Assembly: GCA_963616935.1 (NCBI GenBank)
Contig: CAVEMS010000002.1
Span: 186,001-250,000 of the forward strand
Source of the DNA: UBA4951 sp963616935
GTDB lineage: Bacteria > Bacillota_I > Bacilli_A > RFN20 > CAG-826
DNA: 64,000 bases
Direction: 5' to 3'
Positions 8,823 to 17,416 of this stretch are shown here, piece after piece. The position numbers and the translations under genes are program-made. The notes under the pieces were generated by a model. The model ran no database searches. It was not told the DNA's origin and saw only the letters and a program-made list of their open reading frames with translations. The first letter of the stretch is position 1. Every line of letters starts with the position of its first letter.

Positions 8823-9683
8823 CTATTTGCTGGCATTCGCTCCACCGACGACCTCGGTGATTTCCTGGGTGATGGCGTTTTGCCTCGCTTTGTTGTATTC
8901 GATATTGAGTTTCTTCAATAACTCGTCGGCGTTGTCGTTGGCGTTATCCATCGCCGTCCTTCTCGAGGCGTTTTCGCTTAGCTCGCTTTCGAGGAGAAGG
9001 CTATATAACGTCGATATCAGGTAATCCGGCATTATGGCGTGGATCATCTCCTTCGCCCCTCCTTCGATTAAGGGTGGGCAAAAGGAATCGTTAGGCCAAT
9101 TTTTCTTCCCGATTTGAACGGGGAGAAGGCGATAGACCATCGGCATAAAGGTGATGCTATTGACGTAATGCGTGTAAATGATGGCGATGTCCTTGTATTT
9201 CTTCTCATTGAACGCCGTTTTGAGATCGATGCAATTCTTATGGAACGAATCGAAATCGAGCGAGGAATTAAGATCTTTGAAATCAAGGATGATATTCGGA
9301 TACATCGCATTACGAAGATAGTGATTGGCGGTCTTCGCCCCAATCGGCGCCAGATAATCCGTCGGCTTGACGGTTCTTTCGATCAATTTGTAGATATTGT
9401 TGTTATAGGCGCCGCATAGGCCCATATTCGAGCCGATGGCCAAATATAACGTCGGTAAATCCCCTTCGTTTTCCCTTCCATAATGGGAGAGTAACTCAGG
9501 CGATTCGCCGAATAGATAGCCCATCAGATCGCGGAATTCGCTCGAATAGAGAAGGCCTTTTTCATAGGCATCGCGAAAACGCTTGGTCTTGACGTTGGCG
9601 ATGAGTTCCATCGCCTTCGTCGTCTTTTCCGTCGATTCGATGGAATTTATCCTTCTTTTCGTTTTCGTGAGTGACGTGGACAT
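8823..9683 (-). CDS. atpG: ATP synthase F1 gamma subunit
   Basis: Rotor shaft of F1. At 286 residues it is normal. The N-terminal helix is TKRRINSIESTEKTTKAMELI and the C-terminal helix carries ENASRRTAMDNANDNADELL and QNAITQEITEVVGGA, the typical signatures of the coiled-coil shaft. Its ATG overlaps the atpA stop as TAATG, so the two are translationally coupled. Confidence 0.97.
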   Translation of the reverse strand: MSTSLTKTKRRINSIESTEKTTKAMELIANVKTKRFRDAYEKGLLYSSEFRDLMGYLFGESPELLSHYGRENEGDLPTLYLAIGSNMGLCGAYNNNIYKLIERTVKPTDYLAPIGAKTANHYLRNAMYPNIILDFKDLNSSLDFDSFHKNCIDLKTAFNEKKYKDIAIIYTHYVNSITFMPMVYRLLPVQIGKKNWPNDSFCPPLIEGGAKEMIHAIMPDYLISTLYSLLLESELSENASRRTAMDNANDNADELLKKLNIEYNKARQNAITQEITEVVGGANASK

Positions 9684-11188
9684 TATGACCTCGCTTTTTT
9701 GAAATCGGAAATCGCCTCTTTCAAGGCACTATTACTTGCCTCATCGAAAGATCCCTTCTCTTGCAAAGAGGAGAGAAGTTCATGATGAGAGGTCGATATA
9801 TAGGAGTATAGGTCGTGAAGGAAAGGCAAGACGTCTTTCTTATCGAGGTCGTCTAGGAACCTTTCTTTGATGGCGAAGAGATCGACTATCTCCTCCCACA
9901 TCGACAAAGGCGCCCAGTTCTTTTGCTTCAAGGCTTCCATCACGATGCCGCCATGGGTGAGTATTTTCTTGGTTTCGTTATCCAAATCGCTTCCGAATTG
10001 AGCGAAGCTAAGATTCTCGTGGTAATTCGCAAGCTCGATTTTCAAAGAACTCGAGACTTGTTTCATGGCTTTGATTTGTGCGCTTGATCCTACACGGGAG
10101 ACGGAAAGGCCGCTATCGATGGCGGGACGTTGGCCGCTTGCGAAGGAATCAGCCATCAAGAATATCTGACCATCGGTGATGGAAATGATATTGGTTGGGA
10201 TATAGGCGCTGATGTCGCCGCTTTGGGTCTCGACTATCGGCAAAGCGGTGATCGAGCCTCCGCCGTATTCTTTAGATAGTTTGCAAGCCCTCTCGAGCAA
10301 ACGGCTATGGAGATAGAAGATATCGCCAGGATACGCCTCTCTCCCTGGCGCGCGGCGAAGGAGAAGCGATAAGGCGCGGTAGGCGACGGCGTGCTTAGAG
10401 AGATCATCAAAGACGATTAGGACGTCTTTCCCCTCTTCCATCCATTCTTCCGCCATGGCCATGCCGCTAAATGGGGCGATATATTGCTGCGGAGCGGGCT
10501 CTGAGGCGCTCGCGTTGACGACCGTGACGTAATCGAAGCAACCTCTTTCCTTGAGTTTGGCGACGATATTGGCGACCGAGCTATTCTTTTGCCCGATTGC
10601 GACGTAGACGCAATAAACGCCTTTCCCCTTTTGGTTCATGATCGTATCCAAGGCGATCGAGGTCTTGCCAGTTTGGCGGTCTCCGATTATGAGTTCGCGT
10701 TGGCCTCGTCCGATCGGAATCATGCTGTCAATGGCTTTGATGCCGGTTTCTAATGGGGTATTGACGCTTTTTCTCGTCATAACGCCAGGCGCTATCCTTT
10801 CGATAGGACGTCTTTTCTTCGTCTCGATTGGACCTAAAGCGTCGATAGGAAGGCCTAAAGGTGAGACGACACGTCCCAATAAGGCGTCTCCGACTGGGAC
10901 CTGAACGACTTGGCCCGTCCTTTTGACGGTGTCGCCTTCCTTGATTGAAAGATCGCTTTCTAGCAATACGGCACCGACGTCATCCATATTGAGGTTCATG
11001 ACCATGCCATAGACGTCGTTAGGGAACAAAAGGAGCTCACCGAGCATCGCTCCGGTAAGGCCATAGATCGAAGCGATCCCATCCCCCACCGAGACGACGG
11101 TTCCGACTTCGCTATTCTCGATTTTTCCTTCGAATCCTTTGATCTGTTCTTTGATCAAGGAACTTATTTCCGATGCGTTGAAGTTCAT
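9683..11188 (-). CDS. atpA: ATP synthase F1 alpha subunit
   Basis: Non-catalytic nucleotide-binding subunit of F1. Full length at 501 residues. Walker A is GDRQTGKTSIAL near residue 172, with DDLSKHAVAYRALSLLLRR and the conserved RPAIDSGLSVSRVGSSAQ region. The start at 11188 is fixed by a textbook Shine-Dalgarno site, AAAGGAGG, 6 bases upstream. This contrasts with the leaderless starts of first genes elsewhere in the window. Confidence 0.98.
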   Translation of the reverse strand: MNFNASEISSLIKEQIKGFEGKIENSEVGTVVSVGDGIASIYGLTGAMLGELLLFPNDVYGMVMNLNMDDVGAVLLESDLSIKEGDTVKRTGQVVQVPVGDALLGRVVSPLGLPIDALGPIETKKRRPIERIAPGVMTRKSVNTPLETGIKAIDSMIPIGRGQRELIIGDRQTGKTSIALDTIMNQKGKGVYCVYVAIGQKNSSVANIVAKLKERGCFDYVTVVNASASEPAPQQYIAPFSGMAMAEEWMEEGKDVLIVFDDLSKHAVAYRALSLLLRRAPGREAYPGDIFYLHSRLLERACKLSKEYGGGSITALPIVETQSGDISAYIPTNIISITDGQIFLMADSFASGQRPAIDSGLSVSRVGSSAQIKAMKQVSSSLKIELANYHENLSFAQFGSDLDNETKKILTHGGIVMEALKQKNWAPLSMWEEIVDLFAIKERFLDDLDKKDVLPFLHDLYSYISTSHHELLSSLQEKGSFDEASNSALKEAISDFKKARS

Positions 11189-11739
11189 AGGCTACCTCCT
11201 TTGAGCAATTTGGCGCGAAGGGATTCGACTCTCCCTTCTATCGATTGATCGTATAGTTCATTTCCGACGTAGACCCTGACGCCGCCGATGAGCTTAGGGT
11301 CAATTCTGTTTTCGAGTTCCACGGCGTTTCCGCGTTTCTTCGATAGCGACTTCTCTATTTTCTCTATTCCCTCTTTCGTCAAAGGCTTCACGCTATAAAC
11401 GATGCCTTCGTCGATGCCAAGATACTCGTTGGCAAGCGTTCGATAATCGCGCTCGATATGAGGGAGTTCGGAGAAAAGGCTTTTCGAAAGAAGGAGTTTC
11501 AAGAAAGATATGAGGTTCTTCGACGAAAGCGAGGAAAGCACGCTTTCGGAAAGGACTTTGAGCTTCTTTTCATATGGCAAAGCGAAAGAAGAGAGGAAAG
11601 AAGAAAGCTCTTCCCCATCTTCGCTCGAGAGGAAGGCGCTAAGTTCGCCGAGTTCCTTTTTGGAAATGGCTACGCTTTGGCTTTCCTTATCGAGGAGAAA
11701 CAACGCTTTTGCGTACGACAAAGAGCTCTTTCCCATCAT
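11185..11739 (-). CDS. atpH: ATP synthase delta subunit
   Basis: Links the F1 head to the peripheral stalk. At 184 residues it matches the OSCP/delta family: helical N-terminal half starting SYAKALFLLDKE, and the C-terminal signature RIDPKLIGGVRVYVGNELYD. It overlaps atpA by 4 bases and atpF by 4 bases, so it is tightly coupled on both sides. Alternative start ATG 11736 differs by one codon. Confidence 0.93.
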   Translation of the reverse strand: MMGKSSLSYAKALFLLDKESQSVAISKKELGELSAFLSSEDGEELSSFLSSFALPYEKKLKVLSESVLSSLSSKNLISFLKLLLSKSLFSELPHIERDYRTLANEYLGIDEGIVYSVKPLTKEGIEKIEKSLSKKRGNAVELENRIDPKLIGGVRVYVGNELYDQSIEGRVESLRAKLLKGGSL

Positions 11740-12287
11740 TTTCCCTCATTGATCGACTTCTCAAATCCGTCGATCAGCTTCTTTTCGACATTCTCATCGA
11801 TCGAATCGGAAAGAACTTCCTTCGAAGCGTCCAAAGCGATGTTAACGATCTCGTCGTGAAGAGACGCCTTGGCTTTCGAGACGGCGCTTTCGATGTCTTC
11901 GTCCGCCTGCTTTTTGATTCTCGACGCCTCTTCTTTGGCCTCGTTCTTTATCAAATCGGCGTTTTTGATGGCATCGGCTTGCGATTTCTCGATTATCGAG
12001 GCGCCCTCGGCTTTGGCTTTGGCGATCAAAGCCTCGCTTTCGGAAGCTTTCCTCTCGTATATCGCTTTGGCGCTTTCGCTGTCCTTGATATTCTTCTCAA
12101 TGTGATTTTTCCGAGCCTCGAGATACTTCTTGACCGGTTTATACGCAATGAAATAAAGGGCGACGAAAAGAACGATGAGCGCTACGAAATTGATGAGGAA
12201 ACTCCAAAAATTTGGGAAGAGTTTGTTTAAGAAATCCTCTTGCGAGAATGGAGCTGCTCCGTCTAAGGTCAAAAAGATCGAATCCAT
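11736..12287 (-). CDS. atpF: ATP synthase F0 b subunit
   Basis: Peripheral-stalk subunit. One membrane helix near residues 28-50 (FWSFLINFVALIVLFVALYF) is followed by a long charged coiled coil (KYLEARKNHIEKNIKDSESA onward), the usual b-subunit plan. At 183 residues it is slightly longer than average. It starts 7 bases after atpE and overlaps atpH. Confidence 0.95.
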   Translation of the reverse strand: MDSIFLTLDGAAPFSQEDFLNKLFPNFWSFLINFVALIVLFVALYFIAYKPVKKYLEARKNHIEKNIKDSESAKAIYERKASESEALIAKAKAEGASIIEKSQADAIKNADLIKNEAKEEASRIKKQADEDIESAVSKAKASLHDEIVNIALDASKEVLSDSIDENVEKKLIDGFEKSINEGK

Positions 12288-12294
12288 ATTTTCC

Positions 12295-12522
12295 TTACAT
12301 GACGAAGATGATCAAGATCGCGACGATTAACGTGTAGATGGCCGTCGATTCATCAAGGGCGACGGCGACGATCATGTTCGAACGGAGCTTATCGGCCATC
12401 TCCGGATTCCTTGCCATCCCTTCGATGGCGCGGGAGCAGATGAGAGCCTCGCCGATAGCCGACAAACAACCAAATGCCACGCAGATCGCGGCGGCAATGG
12501 CACGTAAACCCAAATCAGTCAT
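12295..12522 (-). CDS. atpE: ATP synthase F0 c subunit with two-carboxylate ion site
   Basis: Rotor-ring subunit of 75 residues with two membrane helices joined by the RNPE loop (residues 38-41). The ion-binding helix reads ALDESTAIYTL with Glu58, Ser59, Thr60 and Tyr63, the pattern of Na+-binding c subunits. Aligning on the loop puts Glu25 at the place of Gln32 of the Ilyobacter ring, giving a second carboxylate as in the Fusobacterium nucleatum c ring. Helix 1 has fewer glycines than usual. A strong Shine-Dalgarno site, AGGAGG, precedes the ATG. Na+ coupling is inference from these residues. Confidence 0.93.
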   Translation of the reverse strand: MTDLGLRAIAAAICVAFGCLSAIGEALICSRAIEGMARNPEMADKLRSNMIVAVALDESTAIYTLIVAILIIFVM

Positions 12523-12533
12523 ATTTTTACCTC

Positions 12534-13409
12534 CTATATGATATTTGGTTCCAGATTCTCGTTAGTGATAACGACATCTTCCTTCTTCTCTTCTTTCTTT
12601 TCTTCGGGTCTTTCCTGAGCCACCCAAAGGGCGGTGAGGCTTGCGAATACAAGGGTCTGGACGAATCCAGAGAAGAGACTGAAGTAAAGATTGAGGATAC
12701 CGATCGGCACCGGGGCCAAGAAGACGCCGGTCCAATTCGGCCAAGCGTTCCAATAGTTGGATGGATCAGCCCCGATAAGACCACTTACGCCGATGGCGCC
12801 GAAAATGGCGTTCGAGGCGTTCGAAAGGGCCCATTGGATGAGACCGATGATGACCGAGCCCGCCAAGCAATTGCCGAACATACGCATCGTGGTGCTGATG
12901 ATCGGCGACCACATCGTGACCAAATTGATCGGCAAAAAGACGGGAATCGGCTCAATATAGCGATGGAAATAGCCGAAATGCTGATATTTGATGGCCACCG
13001 CTTGAATCAAGACGAACATGATTATCGCCAAAGACAATGGGGCGGCAAGCCAATCGATGACGCTTGGGAGCCCAAGCAAAGAGAAAGTGAAACCCAAGAA
13101 AAGATATGAGAACAAAGTCCAAAAATAGCCGGTGTATTTCTCTCCGCTTTCGCCCATGTTGGAAACGGTGAAGTTATGGCACATATCGTAATAGAGCTCA
13201 GCTAGGAAAAGAAGGCCTTTCGGGCGATCGAGGTATTCCTTTTTCTTGAGAGCCACCGTCGCTCTGATCCCGATTATCGCCCCGATAAGAAGCAAAACGA
13301 TCATGATGATCAAGGAACTATATAACGGAGCGTCTAAGCTATCAGCGCCGTTCCATTCGAACATCGACGCCATCCGTTCCTGGGAGGCCGCATCCAATAT
13401 CAATATCAT
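12534..13409 (-). CDS. atpB: ATP synthase F0 a subunit
   Basis: Membrane stator subunit forming the ion half-channels. At 291 residues, with five to six membrane helices. The essential arginine is visible in TTMRMFGNCLAGSVI. The C-terminus ends in a charged tail rich in Lys and Glu (EERPEEKKEEKKED-like), longer than usual. The ATG overlaps the stop of the upstream atpI-like gene as ATGA, with TGA serving as the stop codon. Confidence 0.95.
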   Translation of the reverse strand: MILILDAASQERMASMFEWNGADSLDAPLYSSLIIMIVLLLIGAIIGIRATVALKKKEYLDRPKGLLFLAELYYDMCHNFTVSNMGESGEKYTGYFWTLFSYLFLGFTFSLLGLPSVIDWLAAPLSLAIIMFVLIQAVAIKYQHFGYFHRYIEPIPVFLPINLVTMWSPIISTTMRMFGNCLAGSVIIGLIQWALSNASNAIFGAIGVSGLIGADPSNYWNAWPNWTGVFLAPVPIGILNLYFSLFSGFVQTLVFASLTALWVAQERPEEKKEEKKEDVVITNENLEPNII

Positions 13410-13876
13410 TGTTTATCGTCCTCTTTGGCGGGAGCTTTGTCCTTTTTGCCTTTGGAGCAAAGCCGGATAAGAAGAAGCAAGAACGGCATGGCGACCAAAG
13501 CCGCCATCGTCGTGAAGAAGTTGAAAGCGGAAAAACCGGCGAAAAGATCGTTTTTGAAAGTGCATATCGCCGAAATGACAAGCGAAGCGGCGTAACCAAC
13601 GAATCGAAGGCCCATGAAAAGAATCGCGATTAACGGGGATTTGGCATTAGAAGACGGAGACAAAGCCTTACTTTGATAATCGAAGCTGATATAAGCGAAG
13701 ATGGCGACTAATGAGCCAAGCACCCATCCAACCGGATATGAATAGCCTTTGATGTCATAGAAGAAAAACAACGGGCAAAGGCAAAGGAAGACGAAGACGA
13801 AGACGGTAAGAAGCCAAAAGATGGTCTTCCCCCTCTCCTCTTGTTTCATATACCATGCGAGCATCTTTTCCCTCAT
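13406..13876 (-). CDS. AtpI-like membrane protein, first gene of the ATP synthase operon
   Basis: A 156-residue protein with about four membrane helices (FWLLTVFVFVFLCLCPLFFF, VGWVLGSLVAIFAYISF, ILFMGLRFVGYAASLVISA and a final helix) and a charged C-terminal tail. Sequence similarity to known AtpI is weak by eye. The call rests on size, topology and position directly ahead of atpB. AtpI proteins assist assembly of the c ring. It has its own promoter ending 10 bases before the ATG. Confidence 0.65.
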   Translation of the reverse strand: MREKMLAWYMKQEERGKTIFWLLTVFVFVFLCLCPLFFFYDIKGYSYPVGWVLGSLVAIFAYISFDYQSKALSPSSNAKSPLIAILFMGLRFVGYAASLVISAICTFKNDLFAGFSAFNFFTTMAALVAMPFLLLLIRLCSKGKKDKAPAKEDDKQ

Positions 13877-13886
13877 ACGAATAAAT

Positions 13887-13915
13887 ACTCTACTTTCCTT
13901 TTAGGAAAAAGTCAA
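13887..13915 (-). promoter_or_regulatory. ATP synthase operon promoter
   Basis: Minus strand: TTGACT (13910-13915), 17-base spacer, TAGAGT (13887-13892), then 10 bases to the ATG at 13876. The implied 5' leader is only about 3 bases, too short for a Shine-Dalgarno site. Confidence 0.7.
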
Positions 13916-14049
13916 AAATCTGAAAGCGGTTTTTCCAAGAATTTTCTTCACGATGCGAAAACGATCGATTTCCTTCGATGGCAACGGCATTTTTCACACA
14001 GTTTTAACCCTTCTTTTTGAAAGCGCTTTCATTTTCTTCGTTTTACCCC

Positions 14050-14100
14050 TTGCCTTTCTTTTCTTTTCTCAAGTAGAATTATGGGCTTTAGCGAAGGAGG
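14050..14100 (+). promoter_or_regulatory. Promoter and ribosome binding site of the uridine kinase fusion gene
   Basis: TTGCCT (14050-14055), 18-base spacer, TAGAAT (14074-14079). The Shine-Dalgarno site GAAGGAGG (14093-14100) lies 8 bases before the ATG at 14109. This fixes the start at 14109 although the frame is open further upstream, and is a conventional leadered first gene. Confidence 0.65.
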
Positions 14101-14108
14101 GACCTTGT

Positions 14109-15761
14109 ATGTCTTTTACTCTAAAAATCAACGGCGAAGAGATGGAATTCGATAAGAAAACATCCTTGTTATCGCTTCTAAGTGAGGAAGAGAGAGAAGA
14201 GAAGAACATCCTATGCGCCAAAGTCAATAACCGCGTGAGAGAACTCACTTACGAAGTCTATTACGACGCCGATATCGAGTTCCTTTCCTTCGATGACCAC
14301 GAGGCCATGAAGATATACGAAGCCTCGCTTAGATACGTTTTGGCGATGGCCTTCGCCAAAGCCTATCCAAACCTCAAGATCCGCTTCGCATATAACGTCA
14401 GCCGCTGCATCTCCGTCCATATCCTAAACAAAGGGGTTGTCGCCACCACCGCGATGCTCCTTAAGATAAACCACGAAGTCGAGGAAATCGTCAAAGGCGA
14501 TTATCCGATGAAGCGAATCGTCGTCCCTAATGCCGAAGCGAGGAAGATCTATTCGGAAAGAGGGTTCGAAGACAAGACCGAGATTTTGAAATACCGCCCA
14601 GAGAAAACGGTTCACCTCTACTCTTGCGAAGGGTATTTGGATTATATGTATAGCCGCTTGGTGCCGAGCACCGGCTACGTCAAGAAATACAAAATCCGCC
14701 TATATGCGCCAGGTTTCCTAATCCAATACCCAAGAAGCGAATGTGACGGCGAAATACCCGATTTCGAAGACGCCCCGACTTTCGGCCGCGTCTTGAAGGA
14801 ATCGCACGATTGGGCGAAGGTCGTCGGCATTAACACGGTCGCTTTGATCAACAAAGAACTCGCCACGACTGGCGGAGCGGAGCTCATCAACATCTGCGAA
14901 GCGAGACACAATCGCCAGCTTTGCGAACTCGGGCAATTAATCGAAGACGATATCCAAGACATCAAGCTAATCTGCGTCGCCGGGCCATCAAGCTCAGGCA
15001 AAACAACGTTCGCCAACCGTCTAAGAATTGAGCTCCTTTCGCGCGGCATCAAGCCAATCCGCATCTCCATCGACGACTACTACAAAGCCAAGGAAGAGAT
15101 TCCGGTAGGGGACGACGGCGAAAGGGATTTCGAGGCGCTAGACGCTCTGGACATCGAATATTTTCAGCAGAACATACTTAGTTTGATCGCCGGGGAAGAG
15201 GTCGAATTGCCCCGTTTTGATTTCACACTAGGCCATCGCGTGCCAGGAAGGAAAATGAAAATCGACAAAGAGCAGCCGATCATCATCGAAGGCATCCACG
15301 CCCTCAACGAGCAACTCACCAATAGCATCCCAAAGAGCGACAAATTCAAAATCTTCATCTCCCCTCAGGCTCAAATCAACCTCGACGACCATAATCCGCT
15401 TAGCCTAACCGACTTAAGGCTTCTAAGAAGAATTGTCCGTGATCAGAAATTCCGTAAAAGCCCAGCCGAGGAGACCTTCTCCATGTGGCCGAAAGTCAGG
15501 GCTGGCGAATTCAAATGGATCTATCCGACGCAAGAAGGGAGCGATTACGTCTATAACAGCTTCTTGCCGTACGAACTCGCCGTCATGAAGAAATACGCCT
15601 ATCCCCTTTTGGTGGCCATACCCGACGATTCGCCATATTATCCGGATGCCGGAAGGCTATTAAGGATGCTCAAGTACTTCTCGGATCTCCCCGACGATTG
15701 GGTCCCCTCGAACTCTTTAATGAGGGAATTCATCGGCGGAAGCTGCTACGCCGACGTATAA
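14109..15761 (+). CDS. TGS-domain/uridine kinase fusion (nucleoside kinase)
   Basis: A 550-residue fusion known in Firmicutes: an N-terminal ubiquitin-like TGS domain and a threonyl-tRNA-synthetase-like second domain (about residues 1-260), then a uridine-kinase/phosphoribulokinase fold. The kinase P-loop is AGPSSSGKTTFANRL near residue 295, with the substrate segment RISIDDYYK and the catalytic strand IIIEGIHALN. The C-terminus is helical. It probably phosphorylates uridine/cytidine or another nucleoside. The tRNA-synthetase-like part has no assigned role. It diverges from the ATP synthase operon. Confidence 0.85.
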   Translation: MSFTLKINGEEMEFDKKTSLLSLLSEEEREEKNILCAKVNNRVRELTYEVYYDADIEFLSFDDHEAMKIYEASLRYVLAMAFAKAYPNLKIRFAYNVSRCISVHILNKGVVATTAMLLKINHEVEEIVKGDYPMKRIVVPNAEARKIYSERGFEDKTEILKYRPEKTVHLYSCEGYLDYMYSRLVPSTGYVKKYKIRLYAPGFLIQYPRSECDGEIPDFEDAPTFGRVLKESHDWAKVVGINTVALINKELATTGGAELINICEARHNRQLCELGQLIEDDIQDIKLICVAGPSSSGKTTFANRLRIELLSRGIKPIRISIDDYYKAKEEIPVGDDGERDFEALDALDIEYFQQNILSLIAGEEVELPRFDFTLGHRVPGRKMKIDKEQPIIIEGIHALNEQLTNSIPKSDKFKIFISPQAQINLDDHNPLSLTDLRLLRRIVRDQKFRKSPAEETFSMWPKVRAGEFKWIYPTQEGSDYVYNSFLPYELAVMKKYAYPLLVAIPDDSPYYPDAGRLLRMLKYFSDLPDDWVPSNSLMREFIGGSCYADV

Positions 15762-15771
15762 GGACGACAAC

Positions 15772-16188
15772 ATAACGAGAGACAAAAGGGACGATGCGAT
15801 TTCCACGTCACTAGAGACGACGCATCGACTGCCCAATCTCGATTACGGCCATCTCTTCCAAGTCATATGGAGGATAAGCGCCGATAGAGAAAAGGTCCTT
15901 TACGAGACTTTCAAACGGATGTGCTTCAACGTTTTCTATAAGAACAGGGATGACCATGGAAAAAACTTCTCTTTCCTCTACGATGAGGAATCAAAAGGAT
16001 ATAGACTCTCGCCCGCTTACGACATCACAAGCCTCCCCAATAAACCCGAGCACGAGATGACCGTCAATATGAATAGGAAGCCGACTGAAATGGATTTGTT
16101 ACAAATCGGTTCCGAGTTCAAACTGTCGAGGAAGAGATGCGAAGAGACAATCGAAAAGATAAAGAGCGTTCTGAAGATGACGGATTAG
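15772..16188 (+). pseudogene. hipA C-terminal remnant
   Basis: A reading frame directly after the uridine kinase stop encodes the C-terminal third of a HipA-type toxin kinase: THRLPNLDYGHLFQVIWRIS, then FNVFYKNRDDHGKNFSFLYD, then LSPAYDITSLP and the C-terminal helices. These hold the HipA catalytic-loop Asp/Asn and the metal-binding Asp. The N-terminal lobe with the ATP-binding loop is missing, the frame has no convincing start before ATG 15919, and no HipB antitoxin gene is nearby. I read it as a truncated relic. A 90-residue peptide from 15919 could still be made. Confidence 0.8.
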
Positions 16189-16281
16189 ATCCGCTCATCA
16201 ATCCAAAACTTAGAAAAAAGCATATCATCGCATCAAAGCAACTGTAATTATCCATCGCAGAACGTTTTGAAAATGAAGTTG

Positions 16282-17412
16282 CTACGCTTCCGCCTTTTTC
16301 TTCTCATTTAAGGAAGCGAAGCACTTTTGCTCATAGGCGTAGCAAGAAAGAAGCTCGCCGAAATAGAGCTTCCGAAGCGATTCATACCGTTTCTTCTCTT
16401 CCTCCGTCACGGAGCTTAGGTAAACGCTTCCGAAGATCTTCTCAAGCCGGAAGAAGGATTCGTATAGGTTCATTATCGTGACGTAATAGAAATAGTTCTT
16501 GCGGGAATAGATCAATAACGGGGAACTATGGGCGATTTCGCTGGACATCTCATAAGCCTTCGCGTAGCGGCGTAGCCCCGCCACTCTCTCGACGCCGTCT
16601 CGGAAATTGAGCTTGAATTCCTCGATCTTCCCGTTTTTAACCTCGTCTATCGAAAGCAACCACCCATATTCGATGTAGCGTTTCATGTCCTTGCTCTTCA
16701 GATCGTTCTCCCGCATTCCTCCCTTTATCTCTTCGAAGATCTTGTCGGTCTCTTCTTTGCTAGAGATCCCACCGCGGAAGGCGATGGCGTAGCGAAGGTG
16801 TTTCAAGTAGGAATCGATCACCGGTTTGCCATAACGCAAAAGAACTTGGAGGATGCATTCGTTCTCGTGAAGGGTTCGCCAAGTGCTAAAAGCCTCGGTC
16901 TCGAAGCCGTTTGTGAGCAACATCACGATGCACTGCGCCATCGAGAAGCCTTTGCGGAGGATATCGACGATGAGAGTTTTGCTTGGATCCCCTTGCTCAT
17001 AACGGGATAGCATCCCCAAGACGAAATTGATATAAAGGGTTATGGTGCTTATCTCCGGCGTGAAACGATTGGCGAAGTTCTTGTTCTTATGGGCCAATCT
17101 CTCGTTCGTGTAATATTTATCTAGCGATAACGAGAGCAAAAGGGTCTCATAGCCGGGATCCTTGATTATCTCTTCCTCTTTCTTATCGGCATGGATCTTC
17201 AAGAAAAAGAGGTGTTCGTTAAGAAGATAGAGAGCCAATTGCACGGGATTTAACGGGATTTTGCTTAGAAGAGAGGTTTCTTCTTGAATGGAAGAAGCGC
17301 TTTCGAGGGCATCGGAAAAGCAATCATAGATGAACCCATGATCGATATTCTTTGGGCAATTCACCGCATCGAGCAGCTTTTCGAATTCCTCTTTGCTCAT
17401 CTTGTTTTCCAT
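16282..17412 (-). CDS. DUF5677-like protein of unknown function
   Basis: A 376-residue, largely helical, soluble protein. The segment LTNGFETEAFSTWRTLHENE near residue 165 and the later SSEIAHSSP resemble DUF5677, a family found near defence and regulatory genes and without known activity. It starts 4 bases after the addA stop, so it may be co-transcribed. However TAGAAT also ends 6 bases before its ATG, which would give it its own leaderless transcript. Family assignment is by eye only. Confidence 0.6.
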   Translation of the reverse strand: MENKMSKEEFEKLLDAVNCPKNIDHGFIYDCFSDALESASSIQEETSLLSKIPLNPVQLALYLLNEHLFFLKIHADKKEEEIIKDPGYETLLLSLSLDKYYTNERLAHKNKNFANRFTPEISTITLYINFVLGMLSRYEQGDPSKTLIVDILRKGFSMAQCIVMLLTNGFETEAFSTWRTLHENECILQVLLRYGKPVIDSYLKHLRYAIAFRGGISSKEETDKIFEEIKGGMRENDLKSKDMKRYIEYGWLLSIDEVKNGKIEEFKLNFRDGVERVAGLRRYAKAYEMSSEIAHSSPLLIYSRKNYFYYVTIMNLYESFFRLEKIFGSVYLSSVTEEEKKRYESLRKLYFGELLSCYAYEQKCFASLNEKKKAEA

Positions 17413-17416
17413 ATCG

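Noticed and set aside
8048..9024. Long plus-strand frames opposite atpD and atpG
   Set aside because: These are codon-bias shadows of highly conserved ATP synthase genes, with no family match.
13953..14108. N-terminal extension of the uridine kinase fusion
   Set aside because: A strong Shine-Dalgarno site fixes ATG 14109 and the promoter lies within the extension.
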